Of a stretch of DNA of 64,000 nucleotides, positions 9,894 through 18,163 are shown one piece after another. The notes below the pieces were generated by a model that was not told the origin of the DNA, searched no databases, and saw only the letters and a list, made by a program, of their open reading frames with translations. Origin of the DNA: CAVSWT01 sp963746735 (GTDB lineage Bacteria > Bacteroidota > Ignavibacteria > Ignavibacteriales > Ignavibacteriaceae); the NCBI GenBank assembly GCA_963746735.1, contig CAVVCO010000021.1, forward strand, positions 1 to 64,000, in the 5' to 3' direction. Each line of letters opens with the position of its first letter. Position 1 is the first letter of the stretch. Both the position numbers and the translations under genes were made by a program.

Positions 9894-10841
9894 TTAAGCT
9901 AAAGCAGTTTCTATTTTCTTTTGATTTAAATATTCTACTGCACTTAACGCTGCAATTGTGCCGTCTGCAACAGCTGTAGTTACCTGTCTATATTTTTTTT
10001 GAATTGAATCCCCTGCTGCAAAAACGCCTTCCAGGTTTGTTTGAAGATTTTTATCAACAATGATTTCCTTCTTTTCATTTAAGGAGATAATTCCTTTTAG
10101 TGTTTCGGTATTCGGTTCGTATCCAATTAAAATAAATACACCGTCAACTTTCATTTCTGTAATTTCATATGAAGCAGATTGAATCTTTACAGAAGATAAT
10201 TTTTCATCTCCGTTAAACTCAATTATTTTGGATTCCATTATGAAATTAATTTTGGGATTTCTTTTAGCTTCTTCAACATAATGTTCAAAAGCCTGGAAAT
10301 GATCGAATTGGTGTACCACAGTAACTTTGGACGCATACTTTGTCAATGAAACAGCTTCCTCCAACGCAGAATTTCCGCCGCCGACAACAATAATTTCTTT
10401 ATCCTGGAAAAAATCACCATCGCAAGTAGCGCAATAAGAAATCCCTCTTCCTTTAAAAACATCTTCTCCAACTGCACCTATGGTTCTTGATTTCCCTCCG
10501 GTGGAAATAATAACTGCATCGGAAGTATAAACATCTTTATCGTTAACAACTATTTTTTTTAACTCGTTTTCTAATTCTAAACAAGTAATTTTTATATTAG
10601 ATTTAATTGAGCATCCAAATTTAATTGCTTGAGCTTTCATGTTGCGCGCAAGTTCATATCCACTGATGCTTTCAATACCGGGATAGTTTGCTATTTCATG
10701 GGTTAACACCATTTGTCCGCCAACGGCTCCTTCATTAACTATCAAAGTTTTAATCTTTGCACGGGAAAGATAAATACCCGCAGTTAAGCCCGCTGCTCCT
10801 GCACCTATTATTATTACATCAAAATGATTTTCCATAGTCAA
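9894..10841 (-). CDS. trxB: Thioredoxin reductase (FAD/NADPH)
   Basis: A 315-residue flavoprotein of normal TrxB length. The FAD-binding 'IIIGAGAAGLTAGIYLSRA' is at the N-terminus, the redox-active pair is in 'SYCATCDGDFF' (CxxC), the NADPH-binding 'VVGGGNSALEEAVSL' follows, and 'GVFAAGDSIQKKYRQ' marks the second FAD contact. It passes electrons from NADPH to thioredoxin. The gene lies 26 bases after the unusual thioredoxin-like gene on the same strand, so the two probably form an operon and may be redox partners. A ferredoxin-type reductase is less likely because the CxxC is present. Confidence 0.93.
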   Translation of the reverse strand: MTMENHFDVIIIGAGAAGLTAGIYLSRAKIKTLIVNEGAVGGQMVLTHEIANYPGIESISGYELARNMKAQAIKFGCSIKSNIKITCLELENELKKIVVNDKDVYTSDAVIISTGGKSRTIGAVGEDVFKGRGISYCATCDGDFFQDKEIIVVGGGNSALEEAVSLTKYASKVTVVHQFDHFQAFEHYVEEAKRNPKINFIMESKIIEFNGDEKLSSVKIQSASYEITEMKVDGVFILIGYEPNTETLKGIISLNEKKEIIVDKNLQTNLEGVFAAGDSIQKKYRQVTTAVADGTIAALSAVEYLNQKKIETALA

Positions 10842-10867
10842 TCTCAGTTTTATAAATTCACTTTATA

Positions 10868-11212
10868 TTAAGCTTTAAAATGCTGATCCAACACTGAAGT
10901 TATTTGATCCTTAGTTTGAATGCTGCTTGTTGCTTTAACCACTTTACCGTTTTTATAATAAACTACAAATGGAAGTCCTTGAAAGCTGTTTGTCTCAGGT
11001 AGTCCTCTAATTACACTTGCAACAGGTGCATCAAATTCCATATCAACAAACTTTACATTTTTGTATTCGCTTCCCAATTCTTCCATAGTTTCATAAACCG
11101 GAATACACATCGGTCCCATTCTTCCGCAGCAAATCATTACATTTTCATTTTGGTTTAATAATTCGGAATGTTCTTTTTCGGAAAGAATGTGCGGGAGATT
11201 TGTTCTTAACAT
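10868..11212 (-). CDS. Thioredoxin-like protein with atypical CGRMGPMC active site
   Basis: A 114-residue protein with the thioredoxin fold: the strand before the active site 'NVMICCG', a helix, 'NVKFVDMEFD', and the cis-Pro region 'FQGLPFVVYYKNGKVV'. The usual WCGPC is replaced by C28-C29-G-R-M-G-P-M-C36, so the two redox cysteines are six residues apart or C28/C29 act otherwise. There is no signal peptide, so it is cytoplasmic. It precedes thioredoxin reductase by 26 bases, which suggests that it is a reductase substrate. Its targets cannot be inferred. Confidence 0.75.
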   Translation of the reverse strand: MLRTNLPHILSEKEHSELLNQNENVMICCGRMGPMCIPVYETMEELGSEYKNVKFVDMEFDAPVASVIRGLPETNSFQGLPFVVYYKNGKVVKATSSIQTKDQITSVLDQHFKA

Positions 11213-11377
11213 TTTAATACCCTTATATTTTTTTATTCTTAGCTTTTATGAATGATTCTTATAAATCATTATTTTAATTACAACTCATTTGATTCAAAAT
11301 AATTAAAATGGATTCAATTTTTTTAAGTAAAGTAAATTTGAAATTATGTATATGGAGGTTAGATAAAAATAAAAATA

Positions 11378-11403
11378 GGTAGACTGAATTTCTCCAATCT
11401 ACC
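11378..11403 (-). terminator. Weak hairpin after the repeat-protein gene
   Basis: GGTAGA and TCTACC are six-base complementary arms 28 bases past the stop codon of the leftward gene, followed on the minus strand by a U-rich stretch. The stem is short, so this is a weak call. Confidence 0.35.
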
Positions 11404-11431
11404 CTGCTATACAAATCTAGAAATATGCTTA

Positions 11432-12157
11432 TTATGAAATTCTAAATAGTTTTTGACTAAAATTCTTTTTATAAGATATAATGCCCACTACTCTATTGTA
11501 AAGCGCAGATTCATGAAAATTATACAATCTATTGATTGTCTCTGTTAAGTTTGCTTTTTGTAATGAACCTAAATAACCTACTGTTGCTGTATCTTTTTTC
11601 GTCGAATCCGTAGTAGTTGTATCTGAAGAATCAATAGCGCTGGCTATGTTATCTAAATCAGCATAAAACTGATTATTATTCAAATTAGAATTATAACCTA
11701 TAGGGGAATAACTAGAAGAATCAGACTTTGTTGTATCAGTTTCAGTAGAATCTATATCTGTTGTATCAATTGAATTTGCAATATTATCTAAAGCCGCATA
11801 AGCTTGGTTAATATTATTCAAATTGGAATGATATCCTATTGGAGTGTAACTTGAAGAATCAGATTTTGTTGTGTCTGTTTCAGTAGAATCTATATCTGTT
11901 GAATCAATTGAATTTACAATATTATCTAAAGCCGCATAAGCATTATTAATATTATTCATATTGGAATTATAGCCTAATGGGGTGTAACTTGATGTATCAG
12001 ACTTACTATCCGAGCTGTCTGTACTTGTAGAATCACTCCAAGTGCTTGTGGAATCATTTACGTTATCGTTTTGTGCTTTCGAAATTGCTGGAAAAGATAA
12101 AAACAAAATTAAAAATAACATTGTTGAAAAGACACTTGCATTAGACTGCTTTTTCAT
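11432..12157 (-). CDS. Secreted Ser/Thr/Asp-rich protein with three tandem repeats
   Basis: The start is placed at the ATG of MKKQSNAS (12157) because a GGAG site lies 7 bases before it and a signal peptide ending 'FPAISKAQ' follows; an ATG 18 codons upstream lacks both. The 241-residue product is exported. After a Ser/Thr/Asp-rich stretch come three repeats of about 46 residues beginning 'SYTPLGYNSNMNNINNAYAA' and containing 'DSTDIDSTETDTTKSD'; the third is diverged. A short C-terminal segment of about 40 residues ends 'KNFSQKLFRIS'. There is no T9SS domain. I do not recognise a family. The acidic hydroxyl-rich repeats suggest a surface or periplasmic low-complexity protein. Confidence 0.6.
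   Translation of the reverse strand: MKKQSNASVFSTMLFLILFLSFPAISKAQNDNVNDSTSTWSDSTSTDSSDSKSDTSSYTPLGYNSNMNNINNAYAALDNIVNSIDSTDIDSTETDTTKSDSSSYTPIGYHSNLNNINQAYAALDNIANSIDTTDIDSTETDTTKSDSSSYSPIGYNSNLNNNQFYADLDNIASAIDSSDTTTTDSTKKDTATVGYLGSLQKANLTETINRLYNFHESALYNRVVGIISYKKNFSQKLFRIS
11577..11993 (-). repeat. Three 138-bp in-frame tandem repeats
   Basis: Corresponding segments recur at 138-base spacing (11982, 11844 and 11706 as anchor points). The two right-hand units are nearly identical and the left-hand one is diverged and a little shorter. The unit is a whole number of codons, so copy number can change without breaking the frame. Confidence 0.8.
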
Positions 12158-12357
12158 ACGTACTCCTAAATTGATTATACATGAAAGAATTCGGATGCAA
12201 GTATAAACCATTCTTTAGCTATGGACTATTAAAGAAATCACAGTTAGACTAAGTAGGTAACTCAAAAGCCAAATTTGGGCAAAAGAAATGGGAAATGGTG
12301 GTAGATATCACACTTTCATTTTGTTTCATCTCACATAATTTAAAATTGCTTTAAAAT

Positions 12358-12386
12358 AAAAAAGCAGGATAAAAATTATCCTGCTT
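12358..12386 (-). terminator. Rho-independent terminator after kduD
   Basis: A perfect 11-base stem (AAGCAGGATAA / TTATCCTGCTT) with a 3-base loop is followed on the minus strand by a U run. It lies 30 bases after the kduD stop and closes the long leftward pectin block. Confidence 0.88.
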
Positions 12387-12415
12387 CATTTTAAAGTAAA
12401 ATAAAATTAATAAGT

Positions 12416-13177
12416 TTATCTGCCCATCCAGCCACCGTCAACAGTTATAACACTTCCATTTAAATAATTAGAAGCATCTGAACTTAAGAAGACAATTGTT
12501 CCCATTAGGTCTTCAGGTGTGCCCCATCTTCCAGCAGGAATCCTTGCCAAGATTGCGTTATTTCGTTCAGGGTTTTCACGCAGAGCTTTTGTGTTATCAG
12601 TAGCAATGTAACCCGGAGCAATTGCATTTATAGTAACACCGCTTGAGGCCCATTCATTAGCAAATGCCATGGTTAGCTGCTTGATTCCGCCTTTTGATGA
12701 AGCATAACCCGGCACCCATATTCCACCTTGAAATGATAGAAGAGATGCTATAAACACAATCTTGCCATAACCTCTACTCACCATATCTTTTCCAATCTCT
12801 CGTGTTAAGATGAATTGAGAAGATAAATTTACTTCAATTACTTTATCCCAGTATTCATCTGAGTGAACAGAAATAGGGTCACGTAATATTGTACCGGCGT
12901 TGTTAACCAGTATATCAATTTTAGGAAAGTCTGATTTTACAGTTTTAATGAAATCATACAATGATTTTCTATCTGAAAAATCTGAAGTATAGGTTTTAAT
13001 TTTCCTTCCTGTACCTTCAATCAATTTGATAGTCTCGGTAAAATCAGATACATAAGAAACTCCAATTATATCAGCACCGGCTTCTGCAAGTGCTAAAGCA
13101 TATTTTTGTCCAATGCCTTGATTGGAACCTGTCACTATTGCTACTTTGCCGTCTAATTTAAATTGATCTAATACCAT
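12416..13177 (-). CDS. kduD: 2-dehydro-3-deoxy-D-gluconate 5-dehydrogenase (SDR)
   Basis: A 253-residue short-chain dehydrogenase. NAD(P)-binding 'TGSNQGIGQ' is at about residues 17-25, 'NNAG' near 92, the catalytic 'YASSK' near 155, and the C-terminal 'SDASNYLNGSVITVDGGW' is typical of KduD. It reduces 2,5-diketo-3-deoxygluconate (DKII) to KDG in the cytoplasm, the second step for 4,5-unsaturated uronate released by pectate lyases and GH105 enzymes. It follows kduI by 30 bases and is the last gene of the leftward block. Assignment is strong because kduI is adjacent; other SDRs of this size share the motifs. Confidence 0.92.
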   Translation of the reverse strand: MVLDQFKLDGKVAIVTGSNQGIGQKYALALAEAGADIIGVSYVSDFTETIKLIEGTGRKIKTYTSDFSDRKSLYDFIKTVKSDFPKIDILVNNAGTILRDPISVHSDEYWDKVIEVNLSSQFILTREIGKDMVSRGYGKIVFIASLLSFQGGIWVPGYASSKGGIKQLTMAFANEWASSGVTINAIAPGYIATDNTKALRENPERNNAILARIPAGRWGTPEDLMGTIVFLSSDASNYLNGSVITVDGGWMGR

Positions 13178-13207
13178 TTTTAAAATCCTTATTTATTAAA
13201 TTATAAG

Positions 13208-14041
13208 TTAAAATAATTCGTCCATCTTAACAGCATCCATGTCATCAAATGCTTGATTCTCACCGCCCATCGCCCATATAAAAGTATAGTTTTGAGTGCC
13301 GGAACCAGAATGGAATGACCAGCTAGGAGATATCACTGCTTGTTTGTCTCTTATTACAATATGACGGGTTTCGGATGGACTTCCCATGAAATGGAAAACT
13401 ACTGCATCATTTTCCAGACTGAAATACATATAAATCTCAGATCTTCTTTGATGAGTATGAACCGGCATTGTATTCCAAACACTACCCTCTTCAAGTTCAG
13501 TTAATCCCATAACCAGTTGAGAGCTCTTAATTCCCTTGGGATGGATATATTTATAAATAGTTCTATGATTCGAATCTTTCAAGCTGCCAAGATGAGCTTG
13601 TTCAGCATCTGAAAACTTTGCATGTGTTGTAGGAAATTCTTTATGTGCCGGATAACTTACAAGATAAAATTGAGCTGGTTGGTTTTTATCTTTACTTTTA
13701 AATTCTATATCTTTTGTCCCCCTGCCTATGTATAAAGAATCTTTATGATCCATTTGAAATTCTTTTCCATCAGCAACAATAGAACCTTCCTTTCCTATAT
13801 TAATTATCCCAACTTCTCTTCGTTCCGCAAAGTAATCGGCAGACATTTCTTTTTTGCTTGCTTCTAATTTTAGTCCTTTATCAGTAGGAACGGCTGAACC
13901 TACAATTGCTCTATCTACATCAGAATATACTAAATAAATTTTTCCAGGCTCAAATAATTTATCAACTAAAAATTGTTTTCGGAGTCCAGTTGTATCTAGA
14001 TTTTTAAATCCTTCAAAATTTGGTGAATACCTTACTTCCAT
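13208..14041 (-). CDS. kduI: 5-keto-4-deoxyuronate isomerase
   Basis: A 277-residue cupin-fold isomerase of standard KduI length. The zinc-binding region 'MPVHTHQRRSEIYMYF' with its two histidines and glutamate is clear, and the C-terminal 'SPSWSFHSGSGTQNYTFIWAMGGEN' is a family signature. It converts 5-keto-4-deoxyuronate (DKI) from unsaturated galacturonate to DKII, the KduD substrate. Its position between kduD and a DUF4861 lipoprotein gene fits degradation of lyase products. Confidence 0.95.
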   Translation of the reverse strand: MEVRYSPNFEGFKNLDTTGLRKQFLVDKLFEPGKIYLVYSDVDRAIVGSAVPTDKGLKLEASKKEMSADYFAERREVGIINIGKEGSIVADGKEFQMDHKDSLYIGRGTKDIEFKSKDKNQPAQFYLVSYPAHKEFPTTHAKFSDAEQAHLGSLKDSNHRTIYKYIHPKGIKSSQLVMGLTELEEGSVWNTMPVHTHQRRSEIYMYFSLENDAVVFHFMGSPSETRHIVIRDKQAVISPSWSFHSGSGTQNYTFIWAMGGENQAFDDMDAVKMDELF

Positions 14042-14076
14042 TTTATACCTCTATTGTTTTATAAACAAAATATTTC

Positions 14077-15363
14077 CTATTTGAGATTAACTGAAACCGG
14101 GTTGTCTAATTCCTTAACTACGCTATTTAAATAATCCTGAAATTTTTCTTTATTTTTAATTCCATCTGGTTCTTCCTGCCAAGCGCCTGCAAAGTAATAA
14201 TCAAGTTTTCCATCCGACGGTTTTAGAATAACAACATAACTGTCTTTGTCGTCTGTTAATTTTATCAAATCAGAATTTTTAAAGAAGACCGAAATACCCA
14301 AATCATCTCCAGACAAACTTTGCTTGCCGTAAAGTGCAATGTAATTCCATCCAGTTTTATCACCTGATTTTAAATATTCTGTATCAGGATGTTTTGCAAG
14401 TCCGGTACACATTTGCACATTGTCACCATTAATTTCAAGGTTTGAATGAGTTAATCTGCTGCCGGCAGAAATTGACAGATTGGAATTAAGATTAAATTTA
14501 TTATTTCCAACTTTCCATCCATAATATTTAGTATACACGTCAGATCTTATTGGACCATTTGTTGCGATTGTTGTTATTATGCTATCGGTTGTACTAACTG
14601 TAACAACTTTGTCATTGCTCCACATTCCAATTGAACCAATACCTAATGATTCTCCTACTTTAAAAATATCCATTCCCCAATCAAGCATTTTTGTATAAGA
14701 TTCTTGGCTGTTAGAAACTAAATCATTAACTCCAACTTTTTGAAGTATCAGTTCATCTTTCTTTTTACCAAAAAGATCATTTCTATTTCGCGAATCTAAA
14801 TAATATCTATATGCAATTAATTCTGATTCCCATCCAGGGCCTTCTATTCTATACAACGCATCGTGTGCAACATGATCAGCAGGCATTTTAGCAGATTTAA
14901 CATCTTCAAATCTTCCTTTTGTATATTCACCTTTTACTAATGTGTAATCTACTTTTTCTCCCAAGACAGCTTGAGTTCTTTTTTTATACTTTCTAATCAT
15001 CTCACCATCTTTTGCATACCTAACAACAATATTTTGTTTTTCCATCGGATTTAAATTCGTCAAAAAAAGAATTCTATCAGGGATGTTATCTCCGTCGATA
15101 TCTTCTGTTTGGCTTGGCAATTCGGTGGTATCATGAAAAACGATAAATGCTTTAGAATTAAAGTCAGCATGTTTCTCTTTTATCGCATTGATATTTAATT
15201 GAACTATCTCATCTTTCCTTAAGCTATTTAAGGTATTAGAGACTTCAACTTGAAAAAATTCAGGATAATTATTTTGTATTGCCTGGTCAACTTGAGCTGA
15301 TTTACTGCATCCGAATAGAATCAATGATAATAAAATTAAATTAACTTTTAGTAGTAGTTTCAT
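14077..15363 (-). CDS. DUF4861 lipoprotein
   Basis: A 428-residue protein with a lipoprotein signal (lipobox LILFGC) and the conserved block 'DHVAHDALYRIEGPGWESEL' followed by 'IAYRYYLDSRNRNDLFGKK', which I recognise from DUF4861 proteins found in pectin utilisation loci of Bacteroidota. The reaction is not established to my knowledge; the mostly beta secondary structure and location suggest a periplasmic lyase, hydrolase or binding protein acting on uronate oligomers. The gene is 35 bases upstream of kduI and probably in the same operon. It is separated from gnd by a palindromic element. Confidence 0.8.
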   Translation of the reverse strand: MKLLLKVNLILLSLILFGCSKSAQVDQAIQNNYPEFFQVEVSNTLNSLRKDEIVQLNINAIKEKHADFNSKAFIVFHDTTELPSQTEDIDGDNIPDRILFLTNLNPMEKQNIVVRYAKDGEMIRKYKKRTQAVLGEKVDYTLVKGEYTKGRFEDVKSAKMPADHVAHDALYRIEGPGWESELIAYRYYLDSRNRNDLFGKKKDELILQKVGVNDLVSNSQESYTKMLDWGMDIFKVGESLGIGSIGMWSNDKVVTVSTTDSIITTIATNGPIRSDVYTKYYGWKVGNNKFNLNSNLSISAGSRLTHSNLEINGDNVQMCTGLAKHPDTEYLKSGDKTGWNYIALYGKQSLSGDDLGISVFFKNSDLIKLTDDKDSYVVILKPSDGKLDYYFAGAWQEEPDGIKNKEKFQDYLNSVVKELDNPVSVNLK

Positions 15364-15448
15364 TTAATTATTCCTTCTTTAATGTATTAAAGAATTAATT
15401 CTTAATGCAAATAGAACACTTATAAGTTTGCAAAATTAATTCGTGTTA

Positions 15449-15488
15449 TTTCGACCAACCTGCCTGCGGTAGGCAGGCTAGTTCGAAA
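15449..15488. repeat. Intergenic palindromic element
   Basis: TTTCGA and CCTGCCT pair with AGGCAGG and TCGAAA around a GCGGT loop, with a small asymmetric bulge. A related element with GCCTGC/GCAGGC and the same 'GGCAGGC.AGTTC' edge lies at 27488-27511. The higher GC than the surroundings suggests a dispersed repeat of this genome. Confidence 0.6.
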
Positions 15489-15518
15489 TGACAATAATGA
15501 TTGTTCTTCTTTTTCTAA

Positions 15519-16973
15519 TTAAACATTATATGTTGACGAAGCCGTTTTTCCGCCTCTGCCTGTCCAGTTAGTATGGAAAAACTCGCCTCGTTTTTTATCT
15601 ACTCTTTCATAAGTATGAGCACCAAAATAATCTCTTTGAGCTTGCAATAAATTTGCAGGCAAACGTGAGTTTCTATAGCCGTCAAAATAATTTAAAGCTG
15701 TAGAAAGAGCGGGTGTCCAAATGCCGTTTAATACAGCGGTTGAAATCACTCTCCTCCACGATTCTTGTGACGATTCAATTTTTTCTGTGAAGAATGGATC
15801 AAGTAATAAATTTGTAAGATTAGGATTTTTATCATAAGCTTCTTTAATCTTTCCAAGGAAGATAGAACGAATAATACATCCGCCTCTCCACATCAAAGCA
15901 ATGCCGCCGTAATTAAGATTCCATTTATATTCTTTAGCAGCGTTTCTCATTAAAGTATATCCCTGTGCATAAGAAACAATTTTAGAAGCATACAAAGCTT
16001 TCATCAAATCTTCAACAAATTGTTTTTTATCACCTTCAAATTTTGGTTTAGGCCCTGATAAAACTTTTGAAGCTTCAACCCTATCATCTTTTAGTGAAGA
16101 TAAAGTTCTTCCATAAACAGCTTCACCAATTAATGTTAAAGGGGCACCTTCATCAAGCGAAGAAATAACTGTCCATTTACCAGTACCTTTTTGTCCAGCA
16201 GTGTCAAGAATTTTTTCCACAAGCGGTTGTCCATCATCATCTTTATAAGCAAGAATGTCTCTAGTTATTTCAACTAAATAACTGTTCAATTCACCTTCAT
16301 TCCATTCTTTGAATACTTGATGCATTTCATCATAGCTCATTCCTAAAAGGTCTTTCATGATTTGATATGCTTCGCAGATTAATTGCATATCACCATATTC
16401 AATTCCGTTGTGAACCATTTTAACAAAATGTCCTGCACCGTTTTCTCCAACCCAATCGCAGCAAGGAGTTCCATCTTCAACTTTGGCGGCGATAGATTGA
16501 AAAATCGGTTTAACGTACGGCCAGGCATCAGGTGACCCACCGGGCATAATTGATGGACCTTTTAATGCCCCTTCTTCACCGCCTGAAACTCCGGTTCCTA
16601 TATATCTTAATCCTTTTTCTTCAAGATATTTTGTTCTCCTAATTGTATCCGGGAAATGTGAGTTGCCGCCGTCGATAATAATGTCTCCTTTATCAAGATG
16701 AGGAATTAATAATTCAATAAAATCATCAACAGGTTGCCCTGCTTTTACCATCAGCATAATTTTTCTCGGAGACTTTATACTTTTAACAAGTTCTTCAATT
16801 GAAGCAGTGCCAATTATTTTTTTATCTTTACCTCTTCCTGTAACGAAGTTATTTACCTTTTCAACTGTTCTGTTATAAACAGCAACTGTAAATCCATGGC
16901 TTTCCATATTTAACACCAGATTTTCGCCCATGACGGCTAATCCTACAAGTCCGATATCGGCAAGTTTTGTCAT
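15519..16973 (-). CDS. gnd: 6-phosphogluconate dehydrogenase, decarboxylating
   Basis: A 484-residue enzyme with the full two-domain plan: Rossmann 'IGLVGLAVMGENLVLNM' at the N-terminus, 'GVSGGEEGALKGPSIMPGG' (substrate loop), 'KMVHNGIEYGDMQLICEAY' (catalytic Lys) and the C-terminal tail 'HTNWTGRGG'. It oxidises 6-phosphogluconate to ribulose 5-phosphate, CO2 and NADPH. Its place in a uronate cluster next to pdxB and a LarA-type epimerase is unusual: uronates normally enter at KDG, downstream of 6-phosphogluconate. It may serve pentose supply or a gluconate branch. Confidence 0.95.
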   Translation of the reverse strand: MTKLADIGLVGLAVMGENLVLNMESHGFTVAVYNRTVEKVNNFVTGRGKDKKIIGTASIEELVKSIKSPRKIMLMVKAGQPVDDFIELLIPHLDKGDIIIDGGNSHFPDTIRRTKYLEEKGLRYIGTGVSGGEEGALKGPSIMPGGSPDAWPYVKPIFQSIAAKVEDGTPCCDWVGENGAGHFVKMVHNGIEYGDMQLICEAYQIMKDLLGMSYDEMHQVFKEWNEGELNSYLVEITRDILAYKDDDGQPLVEKILDTAGQKGTGKWTVISSLDEGAPLTLIGEAVYGRTLSSLKDDRVEASKVLSGPKPKFEGDKKQFVEDLMKALYASKIVSYAQGYTLMRNAAKEYKWNLNYGGIALMWRGGCIIRSIFLGKIKEAYDKNPNLTNLLLDPFFTEKIESSQESWRRVISTAVLNGIWTPALSTALNYFDGYRNSRLPANLLQAQRDYFGAHTYERVDKKRGEFFHTNWTGRGGKTASSTYNV

Positions 16974-17008
16974 TTTATTTTCCCTTAAGTTTTTATTTTA
17001 TTTTTTGA

Positions 17009-18158
17009 TTATGTTTTTATTTTGAAACCAAGATCAGATAATCTTTTTTCTATTTCTTGATTACAGTTTTTTAATTCCAATGTATAATAAGGAAATTCCC
17101 TCCTAATGGGGTAGCTTCCTCTCTGTTTTTCAAAAGTCTGAACTGAATCTCTCAAGTGTTTTATCATCATTTAAAATATCATAAGTGGATAAAACAGCCT
17201 CACTAAAAATTTGCTGCGCAGTTTTATTTTTACAATCAATTAATATTTCATTTGAATTTTTCGGTGAAGGTATTTCTTTTGGATACCAATTTTTATCAAT
17301 ACCTAAATTGAAAAATTCCGAAACACCTTTAACACTAACAGAAGTTCCATTTGCTTTTCCATCTGCCGAATAGCCGGCAATATGTGGAGTAGCAATGTCA
17401 ACTTTGTTTAATAGCTCGAGGTCAATGTTTGGCTCGTTTTCCCAAACGTCAAGCAAAGCAGCTTCAATTTTTCCTTCTATAATAGCAGCCTTTAATGCTG
17501 AGTTATTTACAACAGATCCTCTTGAAGTATTAAAAAATATAATATCCTTTTTAAGCTTTTTAAAGAATGATTCATCAGCCATGTGATATGTTTTGTCAAT
17601 TCCATCTTTAATAAGAGGAACGTGAAAAGTGATAATATCACTTTCAGAAATTATTTTATCTATGCTGACAAATTTATTTTTATCTTCACTTCTTTCTCGA
17701 GGCGGATCGTTTAATAGAACTTTCATTCCAAAATTTTTTGCAACACTTGCAACTTTGCTCCCTACGTTTCCAACGCCAACAATACCAATAGTTTTTTCAG
17801 ATAAATTAATATTTTTCTTGCGCGCAATTGTTAACAAAGCAGAAGCAACATATTGTTTAACAGAAAAAGAATTGCAGCCCGGTGCGTTTATCCACTTAAT
17901 ATTTTTTCCCTTACAATATTCAGTGTCGATATGATCAAATCCGATTGTGGCGGTTGCAATAAACTTTACATTTGTGTTATCTAACAAATCAGAATTACAA
18001 TTTGTTCGTGTTCTAATTATTAATGCATCTGCCGTTTTAATAGAATCATGATTAATATCTGCCGGATTTAAATATTCAATTTCAGCAACATTTTCGAAAA
18101 CACCTTTTAAGAAAGGTATTTTATTATCAGCTACAATTTTTATTTTCTTATTCATCAA
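17009..18158 (-). CDS. pdxB: Erythronate-4-phosphate dehydrogenase, frameshifted near 3' end
   Basis: A D-2-hydroxyacid dehydrogenase: 'TATIGFDHID' and the Rossmann 'TIGIVGVGNVGSKV' (about residues 123-136), the substrate Arg in 'FFNTSRGSVVN' and catalytic His in 'TPHIAGYSADGK'. 'APGCNSFSVKQYV' is typical of PdxB. The first frame stops at 17130, but one base over it continues as 'LRDSVQTFEKQRGSYPIRRE', the PdxB C-terminal signature, to a TAA at 17009. One extra base near 17159 explains this. It oxidises 4-phosphoerythronate for pyridoxal-phosphate synthesis. Neighbours are gnd (35 bases downstream of the restored stop) and the LarA-like gene (5 bases upstream), so co-transcription is likely. 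Confidence 0.88.
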
Positions 18159-18163
18159 AAAAT

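Noticed and set aside
17009..18158. Plain D-lactate or phosphoglycerate dehydrogenase
   Set aside because: The restored C-terminal block with RGSYPIRRE and the NAPGCNSFSV segment are specific to PdxB.
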